In this document: positions 8,082 to 15,987 of the stretch, in pieces | Position numbering within the stretch: the stretch's first letter is position 1 | Layout: each line of letters starts with the position of its first letter | From: an uncultured Ruminococcus sp. | GTDB taxonomy: Bacteria > Bacillota > Clostridia > Oscillospirales > Ruminococcaceae | Length of the DNA stretch: 20,704 nt | Assembly (NCBI RefSeq): GCF_946187255.1 | Contig: NZ_CAMHRZ010000027.1 | Span: forward strand, 1-20,704 | Reading direction: 5' to 3' | Translations under genes and position numbers: made by a program | The notes under the pieces: model-generated | The model's database searches: none | Told to the model about the DNA's origin: nothing | Seen by the model: only the letters and a program-made list of their open reading frames with translations

Positions 8082-10418
8082 TTAATCAGCGCTCGGGTTA
8101 TACATACCGTAAGCCGCCTGACCCAGCGCGATACCGCCGTCATTGGGCGGGATAAGATGATGCAGCAGCACCGTCATGCCCTTTGCTGTCAGGCGTTCAT
8201 AACAAAGCCTTGTGAGCAGCCTGTTCTGAAATACTCCGCCGCTGAGAGCGACTGTATTTATACCCGTATCTTCACCCAACCTCACACAGGCTTCCGTTAC
8301 CATGTCGGCAAGCACCGCATGGAAGGTATACGCCAGCACATCGGGCTTGCAGCAGGCTAACTTCCTCTGTGCGATATCGGCGGCAAGCGCCATAGTACAC
8401 AGAGTTACGAAACCGTCCTTGTACTTTATCAGCTTTTCGGGAGTCCTGTAATTCCCTGTTATCTCGGGATGGCTTGCAAGACAGCGCTCAGCTGCACACA
8501 TCAGCGCCACCGAGGCTTCGCCCTCAAAGGTCGATACTTTGCGTATACCCAGCAATGCGGACACTGCATCGAAAAGTCTGCCGCAGCTGGTGGAACGCAC
8601 GCTGTTCAGTCCCTTTTCAGCCATAGTCTTTTGCAGGCGGTACTCACGGCTGCCACAGATGCCCAGCCTTTCACACAGCACCTCTCCACCGTCACCGAAA
8701 GCGTCGTGTATCAGCGCTGCTGCTATCCTCCAGCCTTCCTTTGAAGAAAGGTCACCGCCTGTCTGCATAAAGGGCTTGATACTTCCCGCACGCTTATAGG
8801 AATGATAGTCGCATATCAGGAATTCTCCGCCCCAGATAGTTCCGTCATCGCCGTAACCCGTTCCGTCAAAGCTGACACCTATCACCTTTCCGTCAAAGTT
8901 ATTCTCCGCCATGCAGGAAAGGATATGCGCATAGTGGTGCTGTACCTTTATAAGCGGCAGACCCTGTTTCTTCGCCATTTCCTCAGCCACACGCACCGTA
9001 TTGTACTTCGGGTGGGTGTCGCAGACTATCACCTGCGGGTGTGCTTCAAGCAGACCGCACATACGCGCCGTACTTTCTTCCAGCGCCGTTACTGTGCGTA
9101 TATCCGCCATATCGCCCACATAGGGTGACGGGTAAAGCAGATCTCCGCGTGCGATGCAGAAGCTGTTTTTAAGCTCGCCGCCGATGGCGAGAACCTGCCT
9201 GTTCTCGGGATTTTTAAGCATTATCGGCAGCGGCGCGAAACCTCTTGAACGGCGTATCATATACGGCTTGTCAAAAAGCCAGTCGCACACGCTGTCATCT
9301 GCACGAAGCAGGATCTTCCTGTTGTGAGAAAGCATAAGGTCACAGAAACCGCCGATCTCCTTGACCGCATCCTCATCACAGCGGCATATAGGCGCACCAC
9401 GCACGTTACCGCTGGTCATCACCAGACAGTCGGTCATATATATACCGTCGGGATAATCAAACAGCAGCATCTGTACAGGGGCGTATGGCAGCATGACTCC
9501 TACAGTGGTATTATCGGGGGCGATAAGCTCACTGAGATCACAACAGCTGCGCTTTTTCAGCAGCATTATGGGCTTTTGCCAGCCTGTGAGATATTCCTCC
9601 TGACCGTCCCTGATATGGCACTGACGGCGTACCGCATCCATATCCCGCATCATTATGGCAAAGGGTTTGGCAGGACGGTTCTTTAATTCACGCAGGCGTG
9701 AGACCGCCGCGTCGTTCCTAGCATCACAGCATAGATGGAAGCCGCCTATTCCTTTTATCGCTGCTATCTTGCCCTCCATCAAAGCGCGGCGAAGGTGAGT
9801 TATTGCTTCGCTGCCCTTAATATCCGTACCTACGATATATACTTCGGGTCCGCAGTCATTGCAGCACACAGGCTGCGCATCGTAGCGGCGGGTGGCGGGG
9901 TCGCGGTATTCCGAAGCGCACTTTTCACACATGGGGTGTTCCTTCATGGTGGTGCGCTCACGGTCGTAGGGCATAGTTTCAAGGATAGTCAGTCTTGGAC
10001 CGCACTGAGTGCAGTTTATAAAAGGATGGAGATATCTTCTGTCCGTTATATCGAACAGTTCAGCACGGCATTTCGGACAGGTGGCGATATCGGGAGAAAC
10101 AAATATATCTCCCATCTCTTTTTCGCTCTCGATTATCTCAAAGCCCGAAAATTCGGTATACTCGGTATCCCTGACTTCGACTTCCAGCACCATTGCACGC
10201 TCGGGTGGCGAATGGCGGATCCTGTCCGCAAAAGCGGAAAGCGCGTCCTCTTCACCAGTTGCATATATATCAACATAGGAGCCCTTGTTTGCCACTGTCC
10301 CCGTGATACCCAGTTCTTCGGCTGTAACAGCGGTAAAAGGACGGAAGCCCACACCCTGTACAATGCCGAAAGCGCGTATATTTACGGTTTTTATGTTGTT
10401 CACCTTCTTATGCGTCAA
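8082..10418 (-). CDS. hypF: Carbamoyltransferase HypF
   Basis: A 778-residue HypF that converts carbamoyl phosphate and ATP to carbamoyl-AMP and passes the carbamoyl group to HypE. Domain order is complete: acylphosphatase-like (about 10-98, with GIVQGVGFRPF), zinc-finger region with four Cys pairs (CPKC 114-117, CTQC 136-139, CEKC 164-167, CNDC 186-189), YrdC-like domain (about 205-390) and Kae1-like carbamoyltransferase domain (with VQHHYAHILSCMAEN and GVSFDGTGYGDDGTIWGGE). The start is uncertain: 10418 is TTG directly after the previous gene's TAA with no good ribosome binding site. GTG at 10403 is the next standard choice, but AAGAAGG overlaps it. Coupled initiation at TTG is plausible. 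Confidence 0.95.
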   Translation of the reverse strand: MTHKKVNNIKTVNIRAFGIVQGVGFRPFTAVTAEELGITGTVANKGSYVDIYATGEEDALSAFADRIRHSPPERAMVLEVEVRDTEYTEFSGFEIIESEKEMGDIFVSPDIATCPKCRAELFDITDRRYLHPFINCTQCGPRLTILETMPYDRERTTMKEHPMCEKCASEYRDPATRRYDAQPVCCNDCGPEVYIVGTDIKGSEAITHLRRALMEGKIAAIKGIGGFHLCCDARNDAAVSRLRELKNRPAKPFAIMMRDMDAVRRQCHIRDGQEEYLTGWQKPIMLLKKRSCCDLSELIAPDNTTVGVMLPYAPVQMLLFDYPDGIYMTDCLVMTSGNVRGAPICRCDEDAVKEIGGFCDLMLSHNRKILLRADDSVCDWLFDKPYMIRRSRGFAPLPIMLKNPENRQVLAIGGELKNSFCIARGDLLYPSPYVGDMADIRTVTALEESTARMCGLLEAHPQVIVCDTHPKYNTVRVAEEMAKKQGLPLIKVQHHYAHILSCMAENNFDGKVIGVSFDGTGYGDDGTIWGGEFLICDYHSYKRAGSIKPFMQTGGDLSSKEGWRIAAALIHDAFGDGGEVLCERLGICGSREYRLQKTMAEKGLNSVRSTSCGRLFDAVSALLGIRKVSTFEGEASVALMCAAERCLASHPEITGNYRTPEKLIKYKDGFVTLCTMALAADIAQRKLACCKPDVLAYTFHAVLADMVTEACVRLGEDTGINTVALSGGVFQNRLLTRLCYERLTAKGMTVLLHHLIPPNDGGIALGQAAYGMYNPSAD

Positions 10419-11447
10419 TTATCCGAAAACTCTGCCTGATACTGCAAAATGCGGCAGATCGAACCATTCTCCCTTAAAGTCGGGCAAAGCACGCTTCAGG
10501 CTGATATCACCGATGATAAGATCAAAGCCGTCTGCCTTACGCGCGAAGTCCTCCTCATCGGCAATGCGGAAATCGCCCTCTTTTGATACAGAACTATCCA
10601 GCATAAAGAATGTCCCGCAGACCGCATCGCCGCCGATGATATCACGAACTGCGCCCGCTGTCATCTGCTGGTGTATGATGAGTGTCCTGCCCTTGTTCTC
10701 TATGGTTTTCAGCTTTTCGGTATATTCCTTCGGCAGAGGACAGCCGTGAGGCTGCACGTCAGCGGAGAACTTCTCTTTCAGGTACTCCCCTGCCTTGATG
10801 CCCGCAGGCGATATGACGAATATCTTTTCAAATCGGGATATATTTCTCACTTCGTCCAGCCCGCTGTCGAGACCTATGCATTTGACCTCTTTGAAGCCCT
10901 CTGCCTTAATTGCGGAGATGATGGTATCCGCAGCGGTGAAGCCCGTATCCAGCGGAGTTGCACCTATCACAGCTGCTGTGCCTTTTTCGGTGGGGAGTTT
11001 TTCTGCCGCAAACTTTTCAAACAGTTTGAGGTAGGCTTCCTCCTCGCCCTTGTCATACAGCTTTGTGCCGTCTGTACGGACTGTAATACAGGGTACTCCT
11101 GTCTTTTTTTCAGCCATGTGTTCAAGCGCTTTGTAATCCGTAGCTATTACTGCGGGTACGGGTGTGCCTACGATGGCTGTGAACTCCCGTTCCAGCTGTT
11201 GCTGTGCCAGCGCCAGCTTTGCCACAAGTCGGTCATCGCGTCCCAGTATAGCATCCATGTCACGGAGACCCGCACTGAAAAGCGCAGACTTTTTGGTGAA
11301 CCATCTTGGCTCGTCAAATCCGCAGACGTTTCCTGCACAGCCGCCCGCATCGCATATAACCGTGATACCTCCAAGTTCATAAAGCACCGAGCAGGCACCC
11401 GAATCATCGGGGGCAAGGGGGGATATAAATCTCAGCAGTTTTTTCAT
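10419..11447 (-). CDS. Nitrogenase component-1-like subunit, type A, copy 2
   Basis: A 342-residue member of the nitrogenase component-1 (NifD/NifK/NifE/NifN, Oxidored_nitro) superfamily. It aligns without gaps to the type A copy 1 protein over the first ~110 residues (SGACSVLYELGGITV; DEPRWF) and again at the C-terminus (LPHFAVSGRVFG). Cys at 19 and 37 are kept, but the position matching C93 of copy 1 is Val and that matching C10 is Pro. It is also 44 residues shorter than copy 1. Its ATG overlaps the stop of the type B gene (ATGA) behind AGGAGGG, and hypF follows with no gap. It should pair with the type B copy 2 product. Function is unknown; a scaffold or divergent reductase is possible. 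Confidence 0.8.
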   Translation of the reverse strand: MKKLLRFISPLAPDDSGACSVLYELGGITVICDAGGCAGNVCGFDEPRWFTKKSALFSAGLRDMDAILGRDDRLVAKLALAQQQLEREFTAIVGTPVPAVIATDYKALEHMAEKKTGVPCITVRTDGTKLYDKGEEEAYLKLFEKFAAEKLPTEKGTAAVIGATPLDTGFTAADTIISAIKAEGFKEVKCIGLDSGLDEVRNISRFEKIFVISPAGIKAGEYLKEKFSADVQPHGCPLPKEYTEKLKTIENKGRTLIIHQQMTAGAVRDIIGGDAVCGTFFMLDSSVSKEGDFRIADEEDFARKADGFDLIIGDISLKRALPDFKGEWFDLPHFAVSGRVFG

Positions 11448-11881
11448 ATATTACCCTCCTTCTTTTTCAGCGCCTCGGCAAGCTCGTTAAACAGAAGCTC
11501 CACGCCCTCATATCCGAATGGCTGTTCCTCGGAATTGAACTGTGCATTCGGCAGGTCGGGATGATAGTAGCCCGCATCCACGCCTATCGTGGCATCTATC
11601 TCCGTCCTGCGCTGATAATTCAGCATAGTGGGCGAAAGGTTTGAGAATATTCGTGTATCGGGTGATACCTGTGCCAGCTTCTTAATAAATACGAAATTGC
11701 GCTCACCTACTGTGCCGTATATCTCACTGACCTGATGACCATATTCTGTCAGCGCAAGAGCTAACTCAAAGCTGTCCGCATTTACACATTCGCCCACCGC
11801 AAAACGCAGCGCACCGAATTCTCTGTGGAAGTTCTCCACTGTCCGCTCCGCCTTGCTGCGGTACTCGCTGTCGTCGAACAC
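11444..11881 (-). pseudogene. C-terminal part of frameshifted component-1-like subunit, type B, copy 2
   Basis: This 145-codon open frame continues the type B copy 2 protein in another frame. Its first possible start is GTG at 11881 and there is no ribosome binding site before it. Read through, the joined protein would run YRLLG-[Q]-ALGAVFDDSEYR, matching AALCEALGVECPD in the intact type B copy 1. The rest (SFELALALTEYGHQVSEIYG) aligns with PFSLAKLLVEHGFNVRYLI of copy 1. It is therefore the C-terminal third of one gene, not an independent one. It carries no Cys like the CESC tail of copy 1. Its TGA overlaps the type A copy 2 ATG. Confidence 0.75.
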
Positions 11882-12738
11882 AGCACCCAGTGCCTGCCCA
11901 GCAGACGGTACTGATTGTGTATCTTATCGATGCGGTACATCCTTGTCAGTTCTATAAAGGGAATACCCAGACGCTTTTCAAGATCCTGTGCGGCATATCT
12001 CGCTTCGGGATTTATCACCAGGTTGAAATTCGCACGGGAAAGCTCATGATACTGCTCTATCGTTTCACAGCGGGCAAGCTCACGCACCTTTTTGATACCC
12101 GCACTGTGCAGCAGATCATACAGCTCGCAGTCATCGTGGACATGGCTGAAATAACCCATGATGTTACACTCGCTGGATATCCTTTTCTGCGGCTCCAGCA
12201 ATGAGTAAACCGACTTTCTCACTCCTGCCATCGGGGGAAGGCGCTTTTCTCTCGTCAGCGCGTACATATACGCGGGAACAGTGGGCACGCCCGTTTCGTC
12301 CTCACACTTGCGGCATACACGTTCCATATCCGTGCCGAGAAGTGCGTCAACGCAGGTTATGCATATCATCACTGCGGTGGGGGTATAGTCAAGGCTGTCA
12401 CATACCTCTTTGCAGGCTTTCGGTATCTTGGTAAGATGTCTGCCTGTGACGATATCGGTATCATCAAGAAGAAGATAGAAAAACCTCTCATTATATCCCA
12501 GCTCGTTGAGCAGTGCGGTATTTCTTCCGCAGCAGCCGGGAGCTACCAGCAGCATGACCGAACCGGGTATCGCAAGCCCCGCACGTTTTACACCGAAGCC
12601 CTTTGCACCGGGAGAATTGAAATCCAGCGTTGCAGGCGAGGAGTATATCATGTGGCGGTGGCTCATAAGCTCATCGGGAGTATTATCAAAACCTCTGTCG
12701 GCAAGCTCTGCGGCGGTTATATAGAAAGCATCAGTCAT
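11782..12738 (-). pseudogene. N-terminal part of frameshifted nitrogenase component-1-like subunit, type B, copy 2
   Basis: A 318-codon open frame. About the first 280 residues belong to the nitrogenase component-1 superfamily and parallel type B copy 1; candidate cluster ligands are C69/C70 (APGCCGR) and C126/C129 (MICITCVDALLGTD). After YRIDKIHNQYRLLG (about 11900) the frame runs into unrelated Arg/Ser/Thr-rich sequence, while the true continuation lies in the frame ending at 11444. Restoring one C (GGCAGG to GGCCAGG at about 11893-11898) would give one protein of about 431 residues, close to the 437 of copy 1. It may be a real mutation or a sequencing error; no slippery heptamer is visible. 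The ATG overlaps the NifH-like gene by 8 bases. Confidence 0.78.
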
Positions 12739-13495
12739 TTGCCTCGTCCTCCGCGATCAGTTTTTTTGCCAGCTCCATAAAACGCTGTGCAGTCTCACAT
12801 TCGGGGTCGCCCTCAATAACTGTCTTGCCCATATCCTCGTACTTTATTATATCAGCAGAACGCGGTATATCAGCAGCTATATCAAGACCTGCGCTTTCGG
12901 CAAAGGCTCTCACCTTTTCTTCCTCATTCTCCACAGCTCTGCGGTTCATTATGATGCCCCGAACCTTTGCGTAGCTTCTGTCCTCAAAGTTCTTCACTGC
13001 CTTGTTGATATTGTTTGCGGCATACAGCGCCATCTTCTCGCCCGACGTAACTATCAGCACCTTGTCTGCATAACCCTCTCTGATAGGTGCGGCAAAACCT
13101 CCGCATACAACGTCACCCAGAACATCGTAAAGCACCACATCGGGCTTGAACTTCTCAAAAAGCTCCAGTTCTTCAAGCAGGGAAAAAGTGGTGATTATTC
13201 CTCTTCCCGCACATCCCAGTCCGGGAGTGGGGCCGCCTGTTTCTATGCAGAGTATACCGCCGTAGCCGACCTGTGATATCTCCTCGATAGAGGTCGGTTC
13301 CTCATCGCGGTCACGCATATAATCCATAACAGGGGTAACAGGTGTTCCTCCCAGCAGATTTATAGTGGAATCTGCCTTTGGGTCACAGCCTATCTGTATC
13401 ACCCTCTTGCCCAGAGATGCGAACGCCGCCGCGAGATTGGCGGTGCAGGTAGATTTTCCTATGCCGCCCTTGCCGTATATTGCCAGTTTTATCAT
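12731..13495 (-). CDS. NifH-like nitrogenase-superfamily iron protein, copy 1
   Basis: A 254-residue NifH/BchL-family P-loop ATPase, expected to form a homodimer with one bridging [4Fe-4S] cluster and to pass electrons to a component-1 partner with ATP hydrolysis. Visible are the deviant Walker A GKGGIGKST (8-16), switch I DPKADST (38-44), cluster ligands C95 (GLGCAGRG) and C131 (DVLGDVVCGGF), and the Arg equivalent to NifH Arg100. It is shorter than true NifH (about 270-295), lacking the C-terminal extension. Its ATG overlaps the type A copy 1 stop by 4 bases behind AAGGAG. Position suggests it serves the copy 2 B/A pair downstream, but it could serve both. Confidence 0.9.
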   Translation of the reverse strand: MIKLAIYGKGGIGKSTCTANLAAAFASLGKRVIQIGCDPKADSTINLLGGTPVTPVMDYMRDRDEEPTSIEEISQVGYGGILCIETGGPTPGLGCAGRGIITTFSLLEELELFEKFKPDVVLYDVLGDVVCGGFAAPIREGYADKVLIVTSGEKMALYAANNINKAVKNFEDRSYAKVRGIIMNRRAVENEEEKVRAFAESAGLDIAADIPRSADIIKYEDMGKTVIEGDPECETAQRFMELAKKLIAEDEAND

Positions 13496-14652
13496 TTAAA
13501 GAACTCCTTAATGTCTATATTTATCAGGTCTTTCATATCCCGCTGAAAGCAGCGTCCCGAAAATGCGAAATGAGGGAGCGCCGTGAGTCTTGTACCATCG
13601 GGTATCACATATCTGTAAAGCGGGTCTGCGATGACTGTACGGGGCTTTTCTCTTTCAAGATAAGCCTTGATATCTTCCTCTGCATAAAGCTCACTGTCAT
13701 TTTCCGAAAGCAGCATATCATCAGTCGGGAGAGGACATACCACACGCGCACCGATACCCATATCAAGTTCCAGTGCCTTTGCCAGCGAACGTGCCGAAAT
13801 GCTTTCTCCGATGATGACCGTATCTGTCCCGCACTCAACATCGTCGATACTCATCCCGTAGGGAGAAACACAGTCTGCATCAGTGGCAGCAGCGGCTTCT
13901 CTTATATAGTCTGCCAGCACATCACCGAAGCCCTTTCCGAAGGGAACACCGCAGACGTAGTTTATCCCGAAGTTTTCAAGCATATACTCAGCAGCCGCCA
14001 TTCCCGCAAAGCTGACGACCAGATTTACCTTTGCGGACGCAGCACGTCTGATCTCGTCAAGGGTGCCGCCCATACCCAGCGAACATATGAAGCTGAATCC
14101 ATTATCCGAAAGCCATTGCTTCATACTGTCCATAGTGCCGTGCCAGGGGAAGTCCAGCGGTGTAGCACCGATGATATTTACACCGATGCCCTCAGCCTTA
14201 GGGCATTGACGGACAAACTCCTTAGTCACTGCAAGGAATGCCATTGATGCTCCGTCGATATAGGAATGTGTGCCGTTGGTCTCCAGGCCGAAAGTGGGTA
14301 TACCCGTCCGCCCCTGAATATCCCTTGCCACAGCTTCGTAGTCAAATCCCGTCATCATAGGCATCGGGGAACCGCAAAGCGCGATAAATTCGGGCTTTTG
14401 GTCTTTAGCCGCAGATACTATATCCTCGATGAGCTTTTCGTCGTTGCCCATGATCGCGTCTGTTTCGGTAAGGGCGGAAATATATATATTCGAGCGCATA
14501 TCGTACCATCTCGGCTCATCATGGGTGGAATAAGTCGAATTGCAGCCCGAAGCGTCATGCACCACCGTCATGCCGCCAAACTCATACAGTGCCGAACATA
14601 CTCCGGAGGTATCCGCAGCGTAGCAGGGTATTATCTTACTGACGTTTTTCAT
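13492..14652 (-). CDS. Nitrogenase component-1-like subunit, type A, copy 1
   Basis: A 386-residue nitrogenase component-1 superfamily protein. Candidate cluster ligands are C19 (SGVCSALYEFGG), C37 (DASGCNSTY) and C93 (ALCGSPMP); the spacing recalls the three P-cluster-type Cys of NifD, and an extra Cys lies at 10. The conserved DEPRW segment and C-terminal LPHFAFSGRCF are shared with copy 2. A longer frame begins at TTG 14676, but ATG 14652 has AGAGGT at good spacing and matches the copy 2 start residue for residue, so I use it. That leaves a 20-base gap after type B copy 1, its likely partner. The substrate is unknown. No convincing equivalent of the FeMo-cofactor ligands Cys275/His442 is seen. 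Confidence 0.85.
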   Translation of the reverse strand: MKNVSKIIPCYAADTSGVCSALYEFGGMTVVHDASGCNSTYSTHDEPRWYDMRSNIYISALTETDAIMGNDEKLIEDIVSAAKDQKPEFIALCGSPMPMMTGFDYEAVARDIQGRTGIPTFGLETNGTHSYIDGASMAFLAVTKEFVRQCPKAEGIGVNIIGATPLDFPWHGTMDSMKQWLSDNGFSFICSLGMGGTLDEIRRAASAKVNLVVSFAGMAAAEYMLENFGINYVCGVPFGKGFGDVLADYIREAAAATDADCVSPYGMSIDDVECGTDTVIIGESISARSLAKALELDMGIGARVVCPLPTDDMLLSENDSELYAEEDIKAYLEREKPRTVIADPLYRYVIPDGTRLTALPHFAFSGRCFQRDMKDLINIDIKEFFK

Positions 14653-14672
14653 ATTACATACCTCTATTTCTG

Positions 14673-15986
14673 TCAAATACAGCTTTCACAGCCTATTCCC
14701 TTATGGGATATGAGCGTGCGCCTGTCCTTGGGGGCAAGGGCTGCTTCCTCTATCAGACGCGCTATGGCAGCTATGCCCGTAAAACCGAAATATCCGCCGT
14801 TCTGAACTATATTTACAAAGTAGTCGGTGCTGAGATAGTGCGCAGCTTTCTGACCCACAGCTATCACCCGCTCATGCTTCTCCTCGGGGAAATGCAGCAT
14901 ATTCACATTCACCGCCGACAATATCTCAATATCGGAAGATATCTCTTTCAGCGCATCAAAGGCATCGCCGTCCTCACCGAGAGAATCACATATTAAATAA
15001 CGCACGTTAAATCCATGCTCAACAAGCAGCTTTGCGAGAGAGAAGGGCTGTGTCACTGCGGTGAAATCAATGGCAATCGGGGTATCGCCCACAGCCGATT
15101 TCGCGGATTTCAGCGCCTTTTCGGCAGAATCTTCTTCGGCGGAAAGGTCGGGACATTCCACACCAAGTGCTTCGCACAAGGCTGCGATATTTGCCCTTAT
15201 CTTTTCAGCATCAAAGCTGTTGGGAAGATACAGCGCCTTTGTGCCGAGCCGCTCGGAAAGCTCACTGCAGCCCATTGCGGCAGTGGGAAGATACGCGATA
15301 TTCAGCGCAGACTTTGCCATATCAAGATACTCGTCATAGGTCTTGCAAGCGGTGATGTCCCGCAGAGTAAAGCCATTATCCTTTATTATGCGCACAAGCT
15401 CGCTGTTCTCATCGGTGGCACGGTCGTTTCCTATGATGTTGACCGACTTTTCATCCACAGGCAGAGGTCTGAGGGCATTGTAAAGCTGCGCCCTCATCTT
15501 AGCATCGGGAGAAACAGTCTTGCGCATAGTAGGTGTCATATAGCAGTCCGAAAAATCGATATCGGGAAATTTTTCGGACAGTTCTTTAATAATTACTTCA
15601 AAATCACAGCCCGCAAAAAGGTGTATGCAGCTGAGATACAGCAGCACAGCACGGGGGCGGTAGGGCAGTCCTTCGATTATCTCGGAAACTCCGTCCACCA
15701 CATCGCTTTCAAGGGTACCGTCGAACATATCCTGCTCGGATACGGAGATCCAGCTCATGCGATCGAGAGCATTCATCTCGGCAGCGGTAAGTATAACGCC
15801 CCTGAGACAGCCCTGAGCACAGGCGAATATCTCGTGGGTCTCCGGCACGAGCATACCCGTGTGGACTATGTTCCATACTCCCCTGGCGGGAGGATTGTAT
15901 TCAAGTCCCCCTGCGAAAAAATCGCCGCGGGGGGCATCGCCCAGCCGTATTGCAGGCGGACGGTCAAACTCCTGCTTTCTGAGCAT
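14673..15986 (-). CDS. Nitrogenase component-1-like subunit, type B, copy 1
   Basis: A 437-residue nitrogenase component-1 superfamily protein, intact counterpart of the frameshifted gene at 11444-12738. Cys residues that may ligate a cluster are C56 and C60 (FACAQGCLRG) and C120 and C127 (LSCIHLFAGCD). The protein ends GIGCESCI, a CxxC at the extreme C-terminus that copy 2 lacks; it could bind metal or be redox-active. I place the start at ATG 15986, since GGAGG lies 8 bases upstream; the in-frame GTG at 15995 overlaps that ribosome binding site. The start is one base past the NifH-like copy 2 stop. It probably forms a heterotetramer with type A copy 1. Confidence 0.83.
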   Translation of the reverse strand: MLRKQEFDRPPAIRLGDAPRGDFFAGGLEYNPPARGVWNIVHTGMLVPETHEIFACAQGCLRGVILTAAEMNALDRMSWISVSEQDMFDGTLESDVVDGVSEIIEGLPYRPRAVLLYLSCIHLFAGCDFEVIIKELSEKFPDIDFSDCYMTPTMRKTVSPDAKMRAQLYNALRPLPVDEKSVNIIGNDRATDENSELVRIIKDNGFTLRDITACKTYDEYLDMAKSALNIAYLPTAAMGCSELSERLGTKALYLPNSFDAEKIRANIAALCEALGVECPDLSAEEDSAEKALKSAKSAVGDTPIAIDFTAVTQPFSLAKLLVEHGFNVRYLICDSLGEDGDAFDALKEISSDIEILSAVNVNMLHFPEEKHERVIAVGQKAAHYLSTDYFVNIVQNGGYFGFTGIAAIARLIEEAALAPKDRRTLISHKGIGCESCI

Positions 15987-15987
15987 A

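Noticed and set aside
11860..11910. Programmed -1 frameshift joining the two parts of type B copy 2
   Set aside because: No X-XXY-YYZ slippery heptamer is seen at the junction; simple single-base loss explains the data better.
14653..14676. TTG 14676 as start of type A copy 1
   Set aside because: ATG 14652 has AGAGGT and aligns with the start of copy 2.
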